Notes: generated from the sequence alone by a model not told the origin. 5,447 nt of DNA from an uncultured Bacteroidota bacterium (GCA_937868675.1 CALMNJ010000580.1:1-5447), one strand, 5' to 3'. Positions 1-5,447 are shown, counted from the first letter of the stretch. Numbers and translations: made by a program.

Positions 1-36
1 TTAAAATACTTTGATTATTGCCGCCATTTCTAATAT

Positions 37-239
37 ATGAAAACCACCTTCCTCCGCAATTACCACATCATTAGCAGGCCGAGATCATGGCCTTTAAGGA
101 GGCATTGATCCCACGGTTTGCAGAAATTGAGAAGATTATTTTGTTTGGAAGCTACGCCCGTGGCACCGGGGTGGAGGATAAATACACGGAGCGGGGCACT
201 ACCTATAAATACAAATCAATTTTTTCGATAAAGAAGTGA
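37..239 (+). pseudogene. Decayed MNT-type nucleotidyltransferase (HEPN/MNT family), 5' part only
   Basis: Intact relatives are minimal nucleotidyltransferases, often fused to or paired with a HEPN domain and acting in toxin-antitoxin-like modules by nucleotidylating a partner. The diagnostic part is the open stretch from the ATG at 87 to the TGA at 237 (50 codons). It contains ILFGSYARGTGVEDKYTERG, the GS-containing nucleotide-binding motif and the segment that follows it in this family. In intact proteins the next residues are of the type YKSDYDILV, supplying the metal-binding Asp pair; here YKS is followed by IFSIKK and a stop, so the catalytic Asp residues are absent. A plausible original start is the ATG at 37 (MKTTF, frame 1). 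The reading then continues in frame 0 as LPPQLPHH, TAG at 72-74, QAEIMAFKEAL. This implies one frameshift near 48-50 and one nonsense change. Everything downstream of residue 45 or so is deleted. The family call is by remembered motif pattern; the exact breakpoints are inferred. Confidence 0.72.
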
Positions 240-303
240 CGCGGGGACAATGCAAAGAGAACTCTTTCAGTTTTAAGAAGACAGGACTTTAACAAATTTC
301 CGC

Positions 304-325
304 ACTCCAAAGGATTTTTTGGAGT
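304..325. other. Perfect 8-bp hairpin (possible terminator)
   Basis: ACTCCAAA (304-311) pairs with TTTGGAGT (318-325) around a 6-nt loop. A T-run follows only weakly (TCTTAAAAAT), so it is a poor terminator alone. It sits 11 nt before the stronger hairpin at 337-373 and may be a companion to it. Confidence 0.45.
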
Positions 326-336
326 TCTTAAAAATC

Positions 337-373
337 AAAAACCCTTAAAGGGCCTGCCTTTCAAGGGTTTTTT
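337..373 (+). terminator. Rho-independent terminator-like hairpin
   Basis: The left arm CCCTTAAAGG (342-351) pairs with CCTTTCAAGGG (357-367) with one bulged base. The stem is extended by AAAA on the left and TTTT on the right. The loop is GCCTG or smaller. The right arm runs into TTTTTT (368-373), a good plus-strand T tract. The left flank is A-rich, so it could also work on the minus strand. On the plus strand it would have ended transcription of the now broken nucleotidyltransferase locus. Confidence 0.72.
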
Positions 374-393
374 GCTTTCGCACATTCCCGCTC

Positions 394-412
394 AAAAGTC
401 CACCGGATTTTT
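394..412 (-). terminator. Short terminator-like hairpin beside the tRNA 3'-end copy
   Basis: AAAAGTCC (394-401) can pair with GGATTTTT (405-412) over a 3-nt loop, including one G-T pair. Read on the minus strand it lies just downstream of the tRNA 3'-end copy at 417-432, the same relative order as the real tRNA-Leu(CAG) and its terminator. The core GC part is only 3 bp, so it is weak and may act in either direction or not at all. Confidence 0.35.
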
Positions 413-416
413 GTCG

Positions 417-432
417 TGTGCCCGCGGGGAGA
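417..432 (-). repeat. 16-bp copy of the tRNA-Leu(CAG) 3' end (att-like or tRNA remnant)
   Basis: TGTGCCCGCGGGGAGA is identical to 593-608, which is the 3' acceptor strand, the discriminator base and the start of the T arm of tRNA-Leu(CAG), in the same orientation. The bases on both sides differ (G416 against C592, T433 against C609). The copy is followed by an inverted repeat in which GGGGAG (426-431) pairs with CTCCCC and ATCGC pairs with GCGAT inside it, like a T arm with an enlarged loop. Repeats of a tRNA 3' end are typical of integrase attachment sites, but no integrase is visible; a decayed duplicate tRNA is the alternative. Confidence 0.6.
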
Positions 433-482
433 TTATCGCAAGGCGATGGACTCCCCTTATCAATGTTGCAAATTCAAAAGCC

Positions 483-508
483 TTCCGCCAGCGGCGGAAT
501 GTTTTTTT
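483..508 (+). terminator. GC-rich hairpin with T tract
   Basis: TTCCGCC (483-489) pairs perfectly with GGCGGAA (493-499) over the loop AGC. Seven T residues follow at 502-508. This has textbook intrinsic terminator form on the plus strand. On the minus strand the hairpin is followed by GGCTTTTG, a weaker tract, so it could also act as a back-up terminator behind tRNA-Leu(CAG). No plus-strand gene just upstream needs it, apart from the broken nucleotidyltransferase. Confidence 0.65.
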
Positions 509-561
509 GTTTTATGCTTATATCGCAAAATATCTTTTGCTCCGTCGCATAAAACAAAAAA
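503..561. repeat. Long inverted repeat with a nested hairpin
   Basis: TTTTTTGTTTTATGC (503-517) is the exact reverse complement of 547-561, giving a 15-bp stem. Inside its 29-nt interior, GCAAAA (525-530) and TTTTGC (535-540) form a second perfect 6-bp hairpin with a TATC loop. The outer arms overlap the T tracts of the hairpins on both sides (502-508 and, on the minus strand, 551-561), so the structures could compete. Its function is unknown; it may be only compound termination behind the tRNA. Confidence 0.6.
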
Positions 562-583
562 TCCACTCAATGAGTGGACTTTT
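551..583 (-). terminator. Terminator of tRNA-Leu(CAG)
   Basis: TCCACTCA (562-569) and TGAGTGGA (571-578) form a perfect palindrome with one central base. Read on the minus strand it starts 16 nt after the tRNA 3' end and is followed by TTTTTTGTTTT (551-561 reversed), a good T tract. On the plus strand TTTTT follows as well (580-584), so it may be bidirectional. Confidence 0.8.
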
Positions 584-594
584 TCATTTACCTG

Positions 595-678
595 TGCCCG
601 CGGGGAGACTCGAACTCCCAAGGTAATTACACCAACGGCTTCTGAGACCGCAACGTTTGCCAATTTCGCCACGCGGGC
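595..678 (-). tRNA. tRNA-Leu, anticodon CAG
   Basis: This 84-nt gene encodes a leucine tRNA reading CUG codons. The acceptor arms GCCCGCG (678-672) and CGCGGGC (602-596) pair fully, with discriminator A at 595. The anticodon stem is GCGGT/GCCGT with two G-T pairs, and the loop CTCAGAA (646-640) puts anticodon CAG at 644-642. A long variable arm (GGTG...TTACC) fits the class II shape expected of leucine tRNAs. The T arm is GGGAG, TTCGAGT, CTCCC. The 3' CCA is not encoded; the bases after the discriminator read CAGG. It has its own promoter-like box 7 nt upstream and a terminator 16 nt downstream. Its last 16 nt, counted from 593, are repeated at 417-432. Confidence 0.97.
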
Positions 679-685
679 AGGAGCA

Positions 686-714
686 CAAAGATAAGAGAGT
701 TTAAGAAAAGAAAA
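686..714 (-). promoter_or_regulatory. Bacteroidota promoter for tRNA-Leu(CAG)
   Basis: The minus strand reads TATCTTTG at 693-686, an exact match to the Bacteroidota -7 consensus TAnnTTTG. The -33 element is poor: TTTT instead of TTTG at 714-711, 17 nt upstream. Only 7 nt separate the box from the mature tRNA 5' end, so the transcript leader would be very short. Confidence 0.7.
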
Positions 715-761
715 AATTAACCTCGCTAAATCAGACCTCCTTCGTCGGTCGCTTCAGCACT

Positions 762-814
762 CATAAAGCGAAAAGCCCCTCCGGAATTAAACGAAAGGGC
801 TTTTCTGCTTTATG
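762..814 (-). terminator. Terminator-like inverted repeat after tRNA-Leu(UAG)
   Basis: CATAAAGC, G, AAAAGCCC (762-778) pairs with GGGCTTTT, CT, GCTTTATG (797-814) as a 16-bp stem broken by one small internal bulge. It begins 2 nt after the tRNA discriminator base on the minus strand. The minus-strand 3' arm contains CTTTT, but no long T tract follows, so some readthrough toward tRNA-Leu(CAG) is possible. Confidence 0.65.
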
Positions 815-816
815 GG

Positions 817-898
817 TGCGGATGAAGGGACTCGAACCCCCACGCCTTGCGGCGCCAGATCCTAAGTCTGGTGCGGCTGCCAATTACGCCACATCCGC
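817..898 (-). tRNA. tRNA-Leu, anticodon UAG
   Basis: This 82-nt gene encodes a leucine tRNA reading the CUN family, mainly CUA and CUG. The acceptor arms GCGGATG (898-892) and CATCCGC (824-818) pair fully, with discriminator A at 817. The anticodon stem CCAGA/TCTGG encloses the loop CTTAGGA, placing anticodon TAG at 864-862. The long variable arm CGCCGCAAGGCGT is of class II leucine type. The T arm is GGGGG, TTCGAGT, CCCTT, with two G-T pairs at its base. The CCA end is not encoded; CCC follows the discriminator. It lies 138 nt upstream of tRNA-Leu(CAG) on the same strand, with a separate promoter and an intervening terminator-like hairpin. Confidence 0.97.
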
Positions 899-912
899 AT
901 AAATTGGGATGC

Positions 913-941
913 CAAAGATAGGGTTTTTTTTCATCCCCAAA
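913..941 (-). promoter_or_regulatory. Bacteroidota promoter for tRNA-Leu(UAG)
   Basis: The minus strand carries TTTG (941-938), a 17-nt spacer and TATCTTTG (920-913). Both boxes match the Bacteroidota -33/-7 consensus (TTTG and TAnnTTTG). The -7 box ends 14 nt before the mature tRNA 5' end, leaving room for a short leader. Confidence 0.85.
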
Positions 942-1057
942 AATTTGAATTATTGGAGACAGGGAAAACTAATTACAAAGCCCTGTGCCAAAAGTCAGAT
1001 GGTGAATGAAGCGCGAATGACCCGCTTTTAAATAATTATGGCTTTACTTGCTGTTTA

Positions 1058-1080
1058 GCCCATTAAATAATAAATTGGGC
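1058..1080 (+). promoter_or_regulatory. Small hairpin just before the sensor start codon
   Basis: GCCCA (1058-1062) can pair with TGGGC (1076-1080) over an AT-rich 13-nt loop, ending 13 nt before the ATG at 1094. It is only 5 bp long. If transcribed it could affect translation initiation, but this is speculative. I found no Shine-Dalgarno sequence and no convincing plus-strand TAnnTTTG promoter between 899 and 1093. Confidence 0.25.
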
Positions 1081-1093
1081 ATACCTACATGTA

Positions 1094-4000
1094 ATGAAAA
1101 CCAATGGCCCTATAAAATGGGCGGGCATATTGCTCGTCCTTGTGTTTCTTTTAAACACACAGTTATTGGCCTCTGGTGGTGGACCCGGTCAGCCGGAGGT
1201 TCCTTTTTACAAAAGTGCCTGGCTAATTACTTCAGCAAGCCTCGCCATTTTATTCTTTATCGTTTATTTTTTGCGCCGGTTTACGGATTTGGTGTTTGAG
1301 GATTTTGATTCCTTCACAACGCTTTACGAGCTTCAGGTTCGTGTCAGGGTACTGGCAATTCTGGCCCTGTTCCTTTTCCCGATGTTCGAGTATATTGAGT
1401 CTGTTTATTTAAGGCTTTACACACCAGGCTGGGCCGAAATTATTTTTATAATGGTCGTATCGGTTGTATCACTGTTACTTTCCTTTCGCAAGCACGCTAC
1501 CCTAACCTTCGCCGAAATATTACCAAAGGTTTCGTATTCACTGGTGTACGGTGTGATCGTTTTTAAATCAGCCAGAGCCGGAATGTCGCCCGTTCTTGGA
1601 ATTGAGGCTGCCTGTATAATATTGTTTTCGAAACTTATTTTTAAACGATTGCAAACCCTGCTTTACTTCGTATTGTATGTGGCGTTGGTAAATGCAGCGT
1701 TTACCTATTATTTTGAAACACAGCATCAGGACCTTTATATCTACATGTTTGCTACTATACAGGCCTGTGTTATTTCCATTGCCATGTTCCTGTCTGAAGG
1801 AAGTTCGAACAGAAACATCCGGTTTGGTAATCGGGTACTTGAGAATTCAAATTTATTTATTCTGGTGGCCGACAAAAACGCCGAATTTGTGTTTGTAAGT
1901 AAAAGCATTGAAGCCGTAACCGGACTTTCCAATACCAGACTGCTTGGCGATGGATGGTGGAACTATCTGAAGCATGACGAAAATACTGTCATGAACATGA
2001 AAAGCAGGCTCATTCATTACATTAATAAAAATGAGGCGGTGAGTCTTGAAAACAGTATTATTGATCGGCATGGAAATACCCTATACGTACAATGGGAAAA
2101 TAGTGTTATTGAACAAAAATACCTGCTTTCGGTTGGTCGCAACATTACCGAGTCGAAGCTACTGCAAATGGAAGAGCAGCGCCGGAAAGAAAAGCAGGCG
2201 CTGTACAATCGAACCATTCAGAATTTAGCATCGGCCCCGCACTTTAAAACCCGCAGTATTAATGAGGCCCTGAAGGAAATCTTAATAAGAACTGCCAATT
2301 CCTTGATGGTTGATAGGCTGAGCATTTGGACGCTGAATTCCGATTATCTGGATTGCGAGCAATTGTACGTGAGCTCAACCAACGAATTTAAGTCGGGCAC
2401 AAAATTATATGCCACAGACTACCCCGATTATTTCGATTCGATATCGGCCGGTCGGATTATGGATGCTCCGGATGTAATGGCACACGCCGATATGGCTGGT
2501 ATTGCCACCGCACAATATAAAAACCATAACATTAAATCAGTGCTCAGTGTGCCAATTTTCATCAATGGGCTTGTTGCTGGCATTGTTCAGTGCGAACAAG
2601 GTACCCAAACCCGGCACTGGGACAGTGAGGATATTGCCTTTTTACGGGCCATTGCTGATTTTACGGCCCTGTTAAAAGAGGCAACCAGCCGCCGCACAAT
2701 TGAGGATAAATATGAGCGCCTGCTGAACGATGCCGGCGATATTATTTACACCACTGACTCGCTCGGTAATTTTGATTTTATTAATCAGGCCGTAAGCAAG
2801 TTGCTTGGCTACAGTGTAAACGACCTGAAAGGAACGCATTTTACTTCGATTGTTCATCCTGAGCACCGGAAGGCTACCACCCTTTTTTATCTCAGGCAAT
2901 TTAAAAAACATACCGACACGACTTATTATGAATTTAAAACCTTTAACTCATCCGGAAAGGAATTATGGGTAGGCCAGAATGTAAGGCTGATAACGAGCCC
3001 CGAAAATTCTAAAAAAATTATTGGCTTTCAGGCAGTGGTGCGCAACATCAGTAAACAAAAAGAGGCTGAGTTGGCATTACAAAGGAGCGAAAACATTTTC
3101 AGGCAGATTTATGAAAACACCGGTGAGGTTTTTTATTTATACAATCTGCAACAAAAAAGGTATGAGTACATCAGCCCTAATTGCTATGATCTGTTAGGGG
3201 TTAAGCCTGCTCAATTGGGCAGCGGTTCGGATGTTTTATTTGAATACGCCGAAACGGAAAACAGGTCTCGTATTGCTCAGACCAGAAGACAGGCAGGCGA
3301 CGAAGGTTTTTATGAGGTAGAATTCAAAGTAAATGTCAATGGTAAAATTAGGTGGATTTACGAACGGTCGTGCGCGGTAAAAAACCAAACTCAACGGGTC
3401 GAAAAACGAGCCGGCGTGTTTCTTGACATCACCAGCAGAAAAATAAAGGAAGACCAGCTTACTGAATTTGCCATCGCAGCACAAAACATGGGTGATGGAG
3501 TGGTAATTACCGACCGGCACGGTCTTATTGAGCTATGCAACCAAAGCTTCCTTAGCCTGATGGAGTATACGCTCGAAGAACTTGTCGGTAAGCGTCCAAT
3601 AGAAATGTTCTCGGGCCCTGAAACAGAAACATCATACGTGAGGCAAATTCAGGAAAACAGACTTGAAAATGGCAGCATTGAAATACTGCAATATACCAGG
3701 AGTGGCGTGCCAAAATGGCTGATGATACGCAATACACCTTTGCTTGATGATAACGGAAGAATAAAAAAATACATTGAAACGGTGGTTGATATCAGTGAGC
3801 GAAAACGCCTTGAGCATGAATTCCGTTATATTATTAACAATGCGGGCGACGTGATTTACGCAACCAACGAGTTTGGGTATATCAGTTTTGTGAACGAGGC
3901 CGTTACAAAGGTTCTGGGTTACAGACCCGAGGATTTAACGGGAAAACACTTTACCGAGATCATACACCAGGAGGATAAGAAATGGGTTAATTTATTTTAT

Positions 4001-5447
4001 CTGAAACAGTTTACGCAACGCACCGAAGATTCTTATCAAGAGTTTAGGGTTGTTAAGAAAGATGGAGATATATGCTGGATTGGCCAGAAGGTAAGGCTTA
4101 TGGAAGACCGGCACACTGAAAATAAAATCACGGGATTCCAGTCGGTGCTGCGTGATATAAGTCCTCAAAAAGTGGCTGAAGCAAAGCTGCTAGAAAGCGA
4201 AAACAATTTCAGGCAAATCAGCGAAACCATCAATGAAGTGTTTTATCTCTACAACCTTACTGAAGGCAAATATGAGTTTATGAGCCCCAATTCGATGGAG
4301 ATTCTGGGCGTTGATACAATTTACTTTTATTACATCAACAATTTCCTGAACGATTATGTTGTACCCAAAGACCGCGAACATGTGGGAAGGGCATACCTGG
4401 AAGTTAAGACGGGAGAGCCTTTCGACATTGAGTACAGGATAAAAATTGACCTTGATATCAGGTGGATAAGGGAAAAGGCATTTATTATCCGGAACCGCGA
4501 GGGAGTTCCTGAAAAAGTTTCGGGAACGTATGTGGACATTACCCACAAAATGATGCAGGAAAAACGGCTTCTGCGGGTGAATCGGGAGCTGAGCCTGTAT
4601 TCGGAGCAATTGGAGATAAACAATTTGCTTAAGGAACAATTGATTTATACCAGCACGTTTGAGGAGATTGCGAGCGTATCACTGGGAACCCTTAAAACCA
4701 GGATAAAAGACGCGGCACGCGCCACCCTTATGCTTCTGAACGACAACAGTAATGGGTTTAATGCCTTTTTTCTTGACAACCATAGTGTACGCAAAAGCAC
4801 CTACGAGTTTGCCGACATCAAGGCCTATGCAAATCTCATGAAAGGCAAACGTTTCATAGAATACAACATTGACGAGGCAAAGGAAAAATCGAGGTCTGAT
4901 TTGAAACGACGCGAAGAAAACATTTTGTCCTATATCGGAATTCCGATCATGTACTCGGGTCATCTTACCGGTGCGCTTTTTTTGGGCTTTGAAAAACCTT
5001 TCCCGCTTGGCAGGCGCGAAATAGAGTTACTTGACAATTATACTTCGGCACTTTCAGTGGTTATTAATAAGCTCTCGCTCCAAAAAGAAGTTACAGAAAA
5101 AACCGACGATATACTGGCAAGCCTTAATTACGCGAAAGGGATCCAGCAATCCATTTTACCGAACATAAGCCGGCACAAGCAGTTGTTTAAGAGTTTTATG
5201 CGCTTGTATTTACCCAAAGATGTGGTTAGCGGCGACTTTTATGTTGTGGAGTCATTTGATGACTACACACTTATAGCTTTGGGCGACTGCACGGGACATG
5301 GAGTGCCGGGGGCATTCCTGACGCTATTGGGCAGTAACTTTTTACAACGTATTGCCGTTGAGAACAAAGTTGTTTCGCCGGCCAGAATACTTGAGCAATT
5401 GCACAACCAGCTTTTTACCATGCTTAACAAAAACCGCGAAGAAACCA
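1094..5447 (+). CDS. Membrane PAS/GAF sensor with SpoIIE-type phosphatase domain (3' end cut by window)
   Basis: The frame is open for 1451 codons to the window edge; an in-frame TAA at 1064 leaves ATG 1094 as the first start. Residues 8-26 are a signal-like hydrophobic helix. About seven more membrane segments lie near 41-60, 84-103, 113-131, 143-160, 166-183, 187-205 and 215-234. Cytosolic domains by eye: PAS 248-355, GAF 375-530, PAS 535-655, PAS 663-785, PAS 787-905, PAS 906-1028, PAS 1033-1155, GAF 1175-1330. Helix LNYAKGIQQSILPN (1344-1357) leads into a SpoIIE/PP2C domain with SGDFY (Asp1381) and GDCTGHGVPGAF (Asp1398), the first two metal-binding motifs. Roughly half of that domain is missing, beyond the window. 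The family dephosphorylates Ser/Thr phosphoproteins, classically STAS anti-anti-sigma factors. No histidine kinase core is visible. The ligands, the target and the effector pathway are inferred or unknown. Confidence 0.96.
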   Translation, partial: MKTNGPIKWAGILLVLVFLLNTQLLASGGGPGQPEVPFYKSAWLITSASLAILFFIVYFLRRFTDLVFEDFDSFTTLYELQVRVRVLAILALFLFPMFEYIESVYLRLYTPGWAEIIFIMVVSVVSLLLSFRKHATLTFAEILPKVSYSLVYGVIVFKSARAGMSPVLGIEAACIILFSKLIFKRLQTLLYFVLYVALVNAAFTYYFETQHQDLYIYMFATIQACVISIAMFLSEGSSNRNIRFGNRVLENSNLFILVADKNAEFVFVSKSIEAVTGLSNTRLLGDGWWNYLKHDENTVMNMKSRLIHYINKNEAVSLENSIIDRHGNTLYVQWENSVIEQKYLLSVGRNITESKLLQMEEQRRKEKQALYNRTIQNLASAPHFKTRSINEALKEILIRTANSLMVDRLSIWTLNSDYLDCEQLYVSSTNEFKSGTKLYATDYPDYFDSISAGRIMDAPDVMAHADMAGIATAQYKNHNIKSVLSVPIFINGLVAGIVQCEQGTQTRHWDSEDIAFLRAIADFTALLKEATSRRTIEDKYERLLNDAGDIIYTTDSLGNFDFINQAVSKLLGYSVNDLKGTHFTSIVHPEHRKATTLFYLRQFKKHTDTTYYEFKTFNSSGKELWVGQNVRLITSPENSKKIIGFQAVVRNISKQKEAELALQRSENIFRQIYENTGEVFYLYNLQQKRYEYISPNCYDLLGVKPAQLGSGSDVLFEYAETENRSRIAQTRRQAGDEGFYEVEFKVNVNGKIRWIYERSCAVKNQTQRVEKRAGVFLDITSRKIKEDQLTEFAIAAQNMGDGVVITDRHGLIELCNQSFLSLMEYTLEELVGKRPIEMFSGPETETSYVRQIQENRLENGSIEILQYTRSGVPKWLMIRNTPLLDDNGRIKKYIETVVDISERKRLEHEFRYIINNAGDVIYATNEFGYISFVNEAVTKVLGYRPEDLTGKHFTEIIHQEDKKWVNLFYLKQFTQRTEDSYQEFRVVKKDGDICWIGQKVRLMEDRHTENKITGFQSVLRDISPQKVAEAKLLESENNFRQISETINEVFYLYNLTEGKYEFMSPNSMEILGVDTIYFYYINNFLNDYVVPKDREHVGRAYLEVKTGEPFDIEYRIKIDLDIRWIREKAFIIRNREGVPEKVSGTYVDITHKMMQEKRLLRVNRELSLYSEQLEINNLLKEQLIYTSTFEEIASVSLGTLKTRIKDAARATLMLLNDNSNGFNAFFLDNHSVRKSTYEFADIKAYANLMKGKRFIEYNIDEAKEKSRSDLKRREENILSYIGIPIMYSGHLTGALFLGFEKPFPLGRREIELLDNYTSALSVVINKLSLQKEVTEKTDDILASLNYAKGIQQSILPNISRHKQLFKSFMRLYLPKDVVSGDFYVVESFDDYTLIALGDCTGHGVPGAFLTLLGSNFLQRIAVENKVVSPARILEQLHNQLFTMLNKNREET
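2711..3442 (+). repeat. PAS-PAS module, copy 1, in the sensor gene
   Basis: Residues 540-783 hold two PAS domains that match residues 910-1153 at a constant offset of 370. Anchor motifs are NDAGDIIY, LGY, LFYLRQF, WVGQNVRL, GFQAVVR, SENIFRQI, EVFYLYNL, SPN, IRWI and DIT. The first PAS and the start of the second are the best conserved part. Confidence 0.85.
3821..4552 (+). repeat. PAS-PAS module, copy 2, in the sensor gene
   Basis: Residues 910-1153 carry the counterparts NNAGDVIY, LGY, LFYLKQF, WIGQKVRL, GFQSVLR, SENNFRQI, EVFYLYNL, SPN, IRWI and DIT. Over residues 541-703 against 911-1073, about half of the positions are identical by hand count (81 of 163), with no gap needed. The second PAS diverges more in its middle part. 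Confidence 0.85.

Larger units (their letters stand above)
240..594. other. Gene-free, hairpin-rich intergenic region
   Basis: No open frame here looks like a real protein; the longer ones run straight through hairpins or into the tRNA gene. A short open stretch in frame 2 (209-292, ending FKKTGL and TAA) could be the tail of whatever was joined to the broken nucleotidyltransferase, but it is too short to assign. From 304 onward there are at least six inverted repeats, most flanked by A or T runs, and a 16-bp repeat of the tRNA-Leu(CAG) 3' end at 417-432. Each is listed separately. Confidence 0.6.

Noticed and set aside
1..78. Minus-strand open tail ending in TAA at 3-1 (reads ...EEGGFHILEMAAIIKVF)
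   Set aside because: It looks protein-like but is only about 25 codons between stops, has no start codon with a plausible upstream, and overlaps the nucleotidyltransferase relic.
304..580. CRISPR-like array because of several hairpins
   Set aside because: The hairpins differ in sequence and spacing; there is no repeated unit of constant length with spacers.
372..694. Two overlapping plus-strand open frames of 84 and 92 codons and one minus-strand frame of 70 codons
   Set aside because: They run through terminator hairpins and the tRNA-Leu(CAG) gene, and their translations show no protein-like motif.
1047..1078. Possible plus-strand promoter CTTG, 20-nt spacer, TAAATTGG before the sensor
   Set aside because: Both boxes have mismatches to the TTTG/TAnnTTTG consensus and the start site would leave a leader of under 15 nt; too weak to annotate.
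1048..1299. Plus-strand open frame of 83 codons overlapping the sensor start
   Set aside because: It is out of frame with the sensor N-terminus, which has a signal-like helix and membrane segments in the right order; the translation is rich in rare residues and lacks motifs.
4190..4639. Minus-strand open frame of 149 codons
   Set aside because: It lies wholly antisense to the sensor gene in a PAS-coding part with clear domain motifs on the plus strand; its own translation has no recognisable domain. The same applies to the other shorter minus-strand frames between 1741 and 4963.

Overview
The window looks like a chromosomal piece of a member of the Bacteroidota, probably class Bacteroidia. 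This rests on three things: two tRNA-Leu promoters carrying the Bacteroidota -7 box TAnnTTTG (TATCTTTG both times), no Shine-Dalgarno sequence before the one large gene, and the style of that gene (membrane sensor, PAS and GAF modules, SpoIIE-type phosphatase), which is common in this phylum. The genus cannot be read from the sequence.

Layout. Positions 37-239 hold the decayed 5' half of a nucleotidyltransferase gene (MNT type, usually joined to a HEPN domain), with a frameshift, an in-frame TAG and a lost 3' part. Positions 240-594 contain no credible gene but are dense in hairpins, several of them terminator-like, and include a 16-bp copy of the 3' end of the neighbouring tRNA gene. Two leucine tRNA genes follow on the minus strand: tRNA-Leu(CAG) at 595-678 and tRNA-Leu(UAG) at 817-898, each with its own promoter-like box and a terminator-like hairpin downstream. 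Positions 899-1093 form a divergent intergenic region between tRNA-Leu(UAG) and the large gene.

From 1094 to the window end, one plus-strand gene of at least 1451 codons runs without a stop and is cut by the window edge. It encodes a membrane-anchored sensor: an N-terminal hydrophobic region with about seven to eight segments, then PAS-GAF-PAS-PAS-PAS-PAS-PAS-GAF and the first half of a SpoIIE/PP2C-type serine phosphatase. There is no histidine kinase core between the sensors and the phosphatase in the visible part. The likely role is sensing one or more signals and dephosphorylating a protein target, most plausibly a STAS-domain anti-anti-sigma factor in a partner-switching system, although no such partner is in the window.

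The clearest unusual points are a PAS-PAS block repeated inside the sensor at a constant spacing of 370 residues without gaps, and the tRNA 3'-end repeat beside a decayed toxin/antitoxin-type gene, which may mark an old integration site. I see no complete new biological system here.
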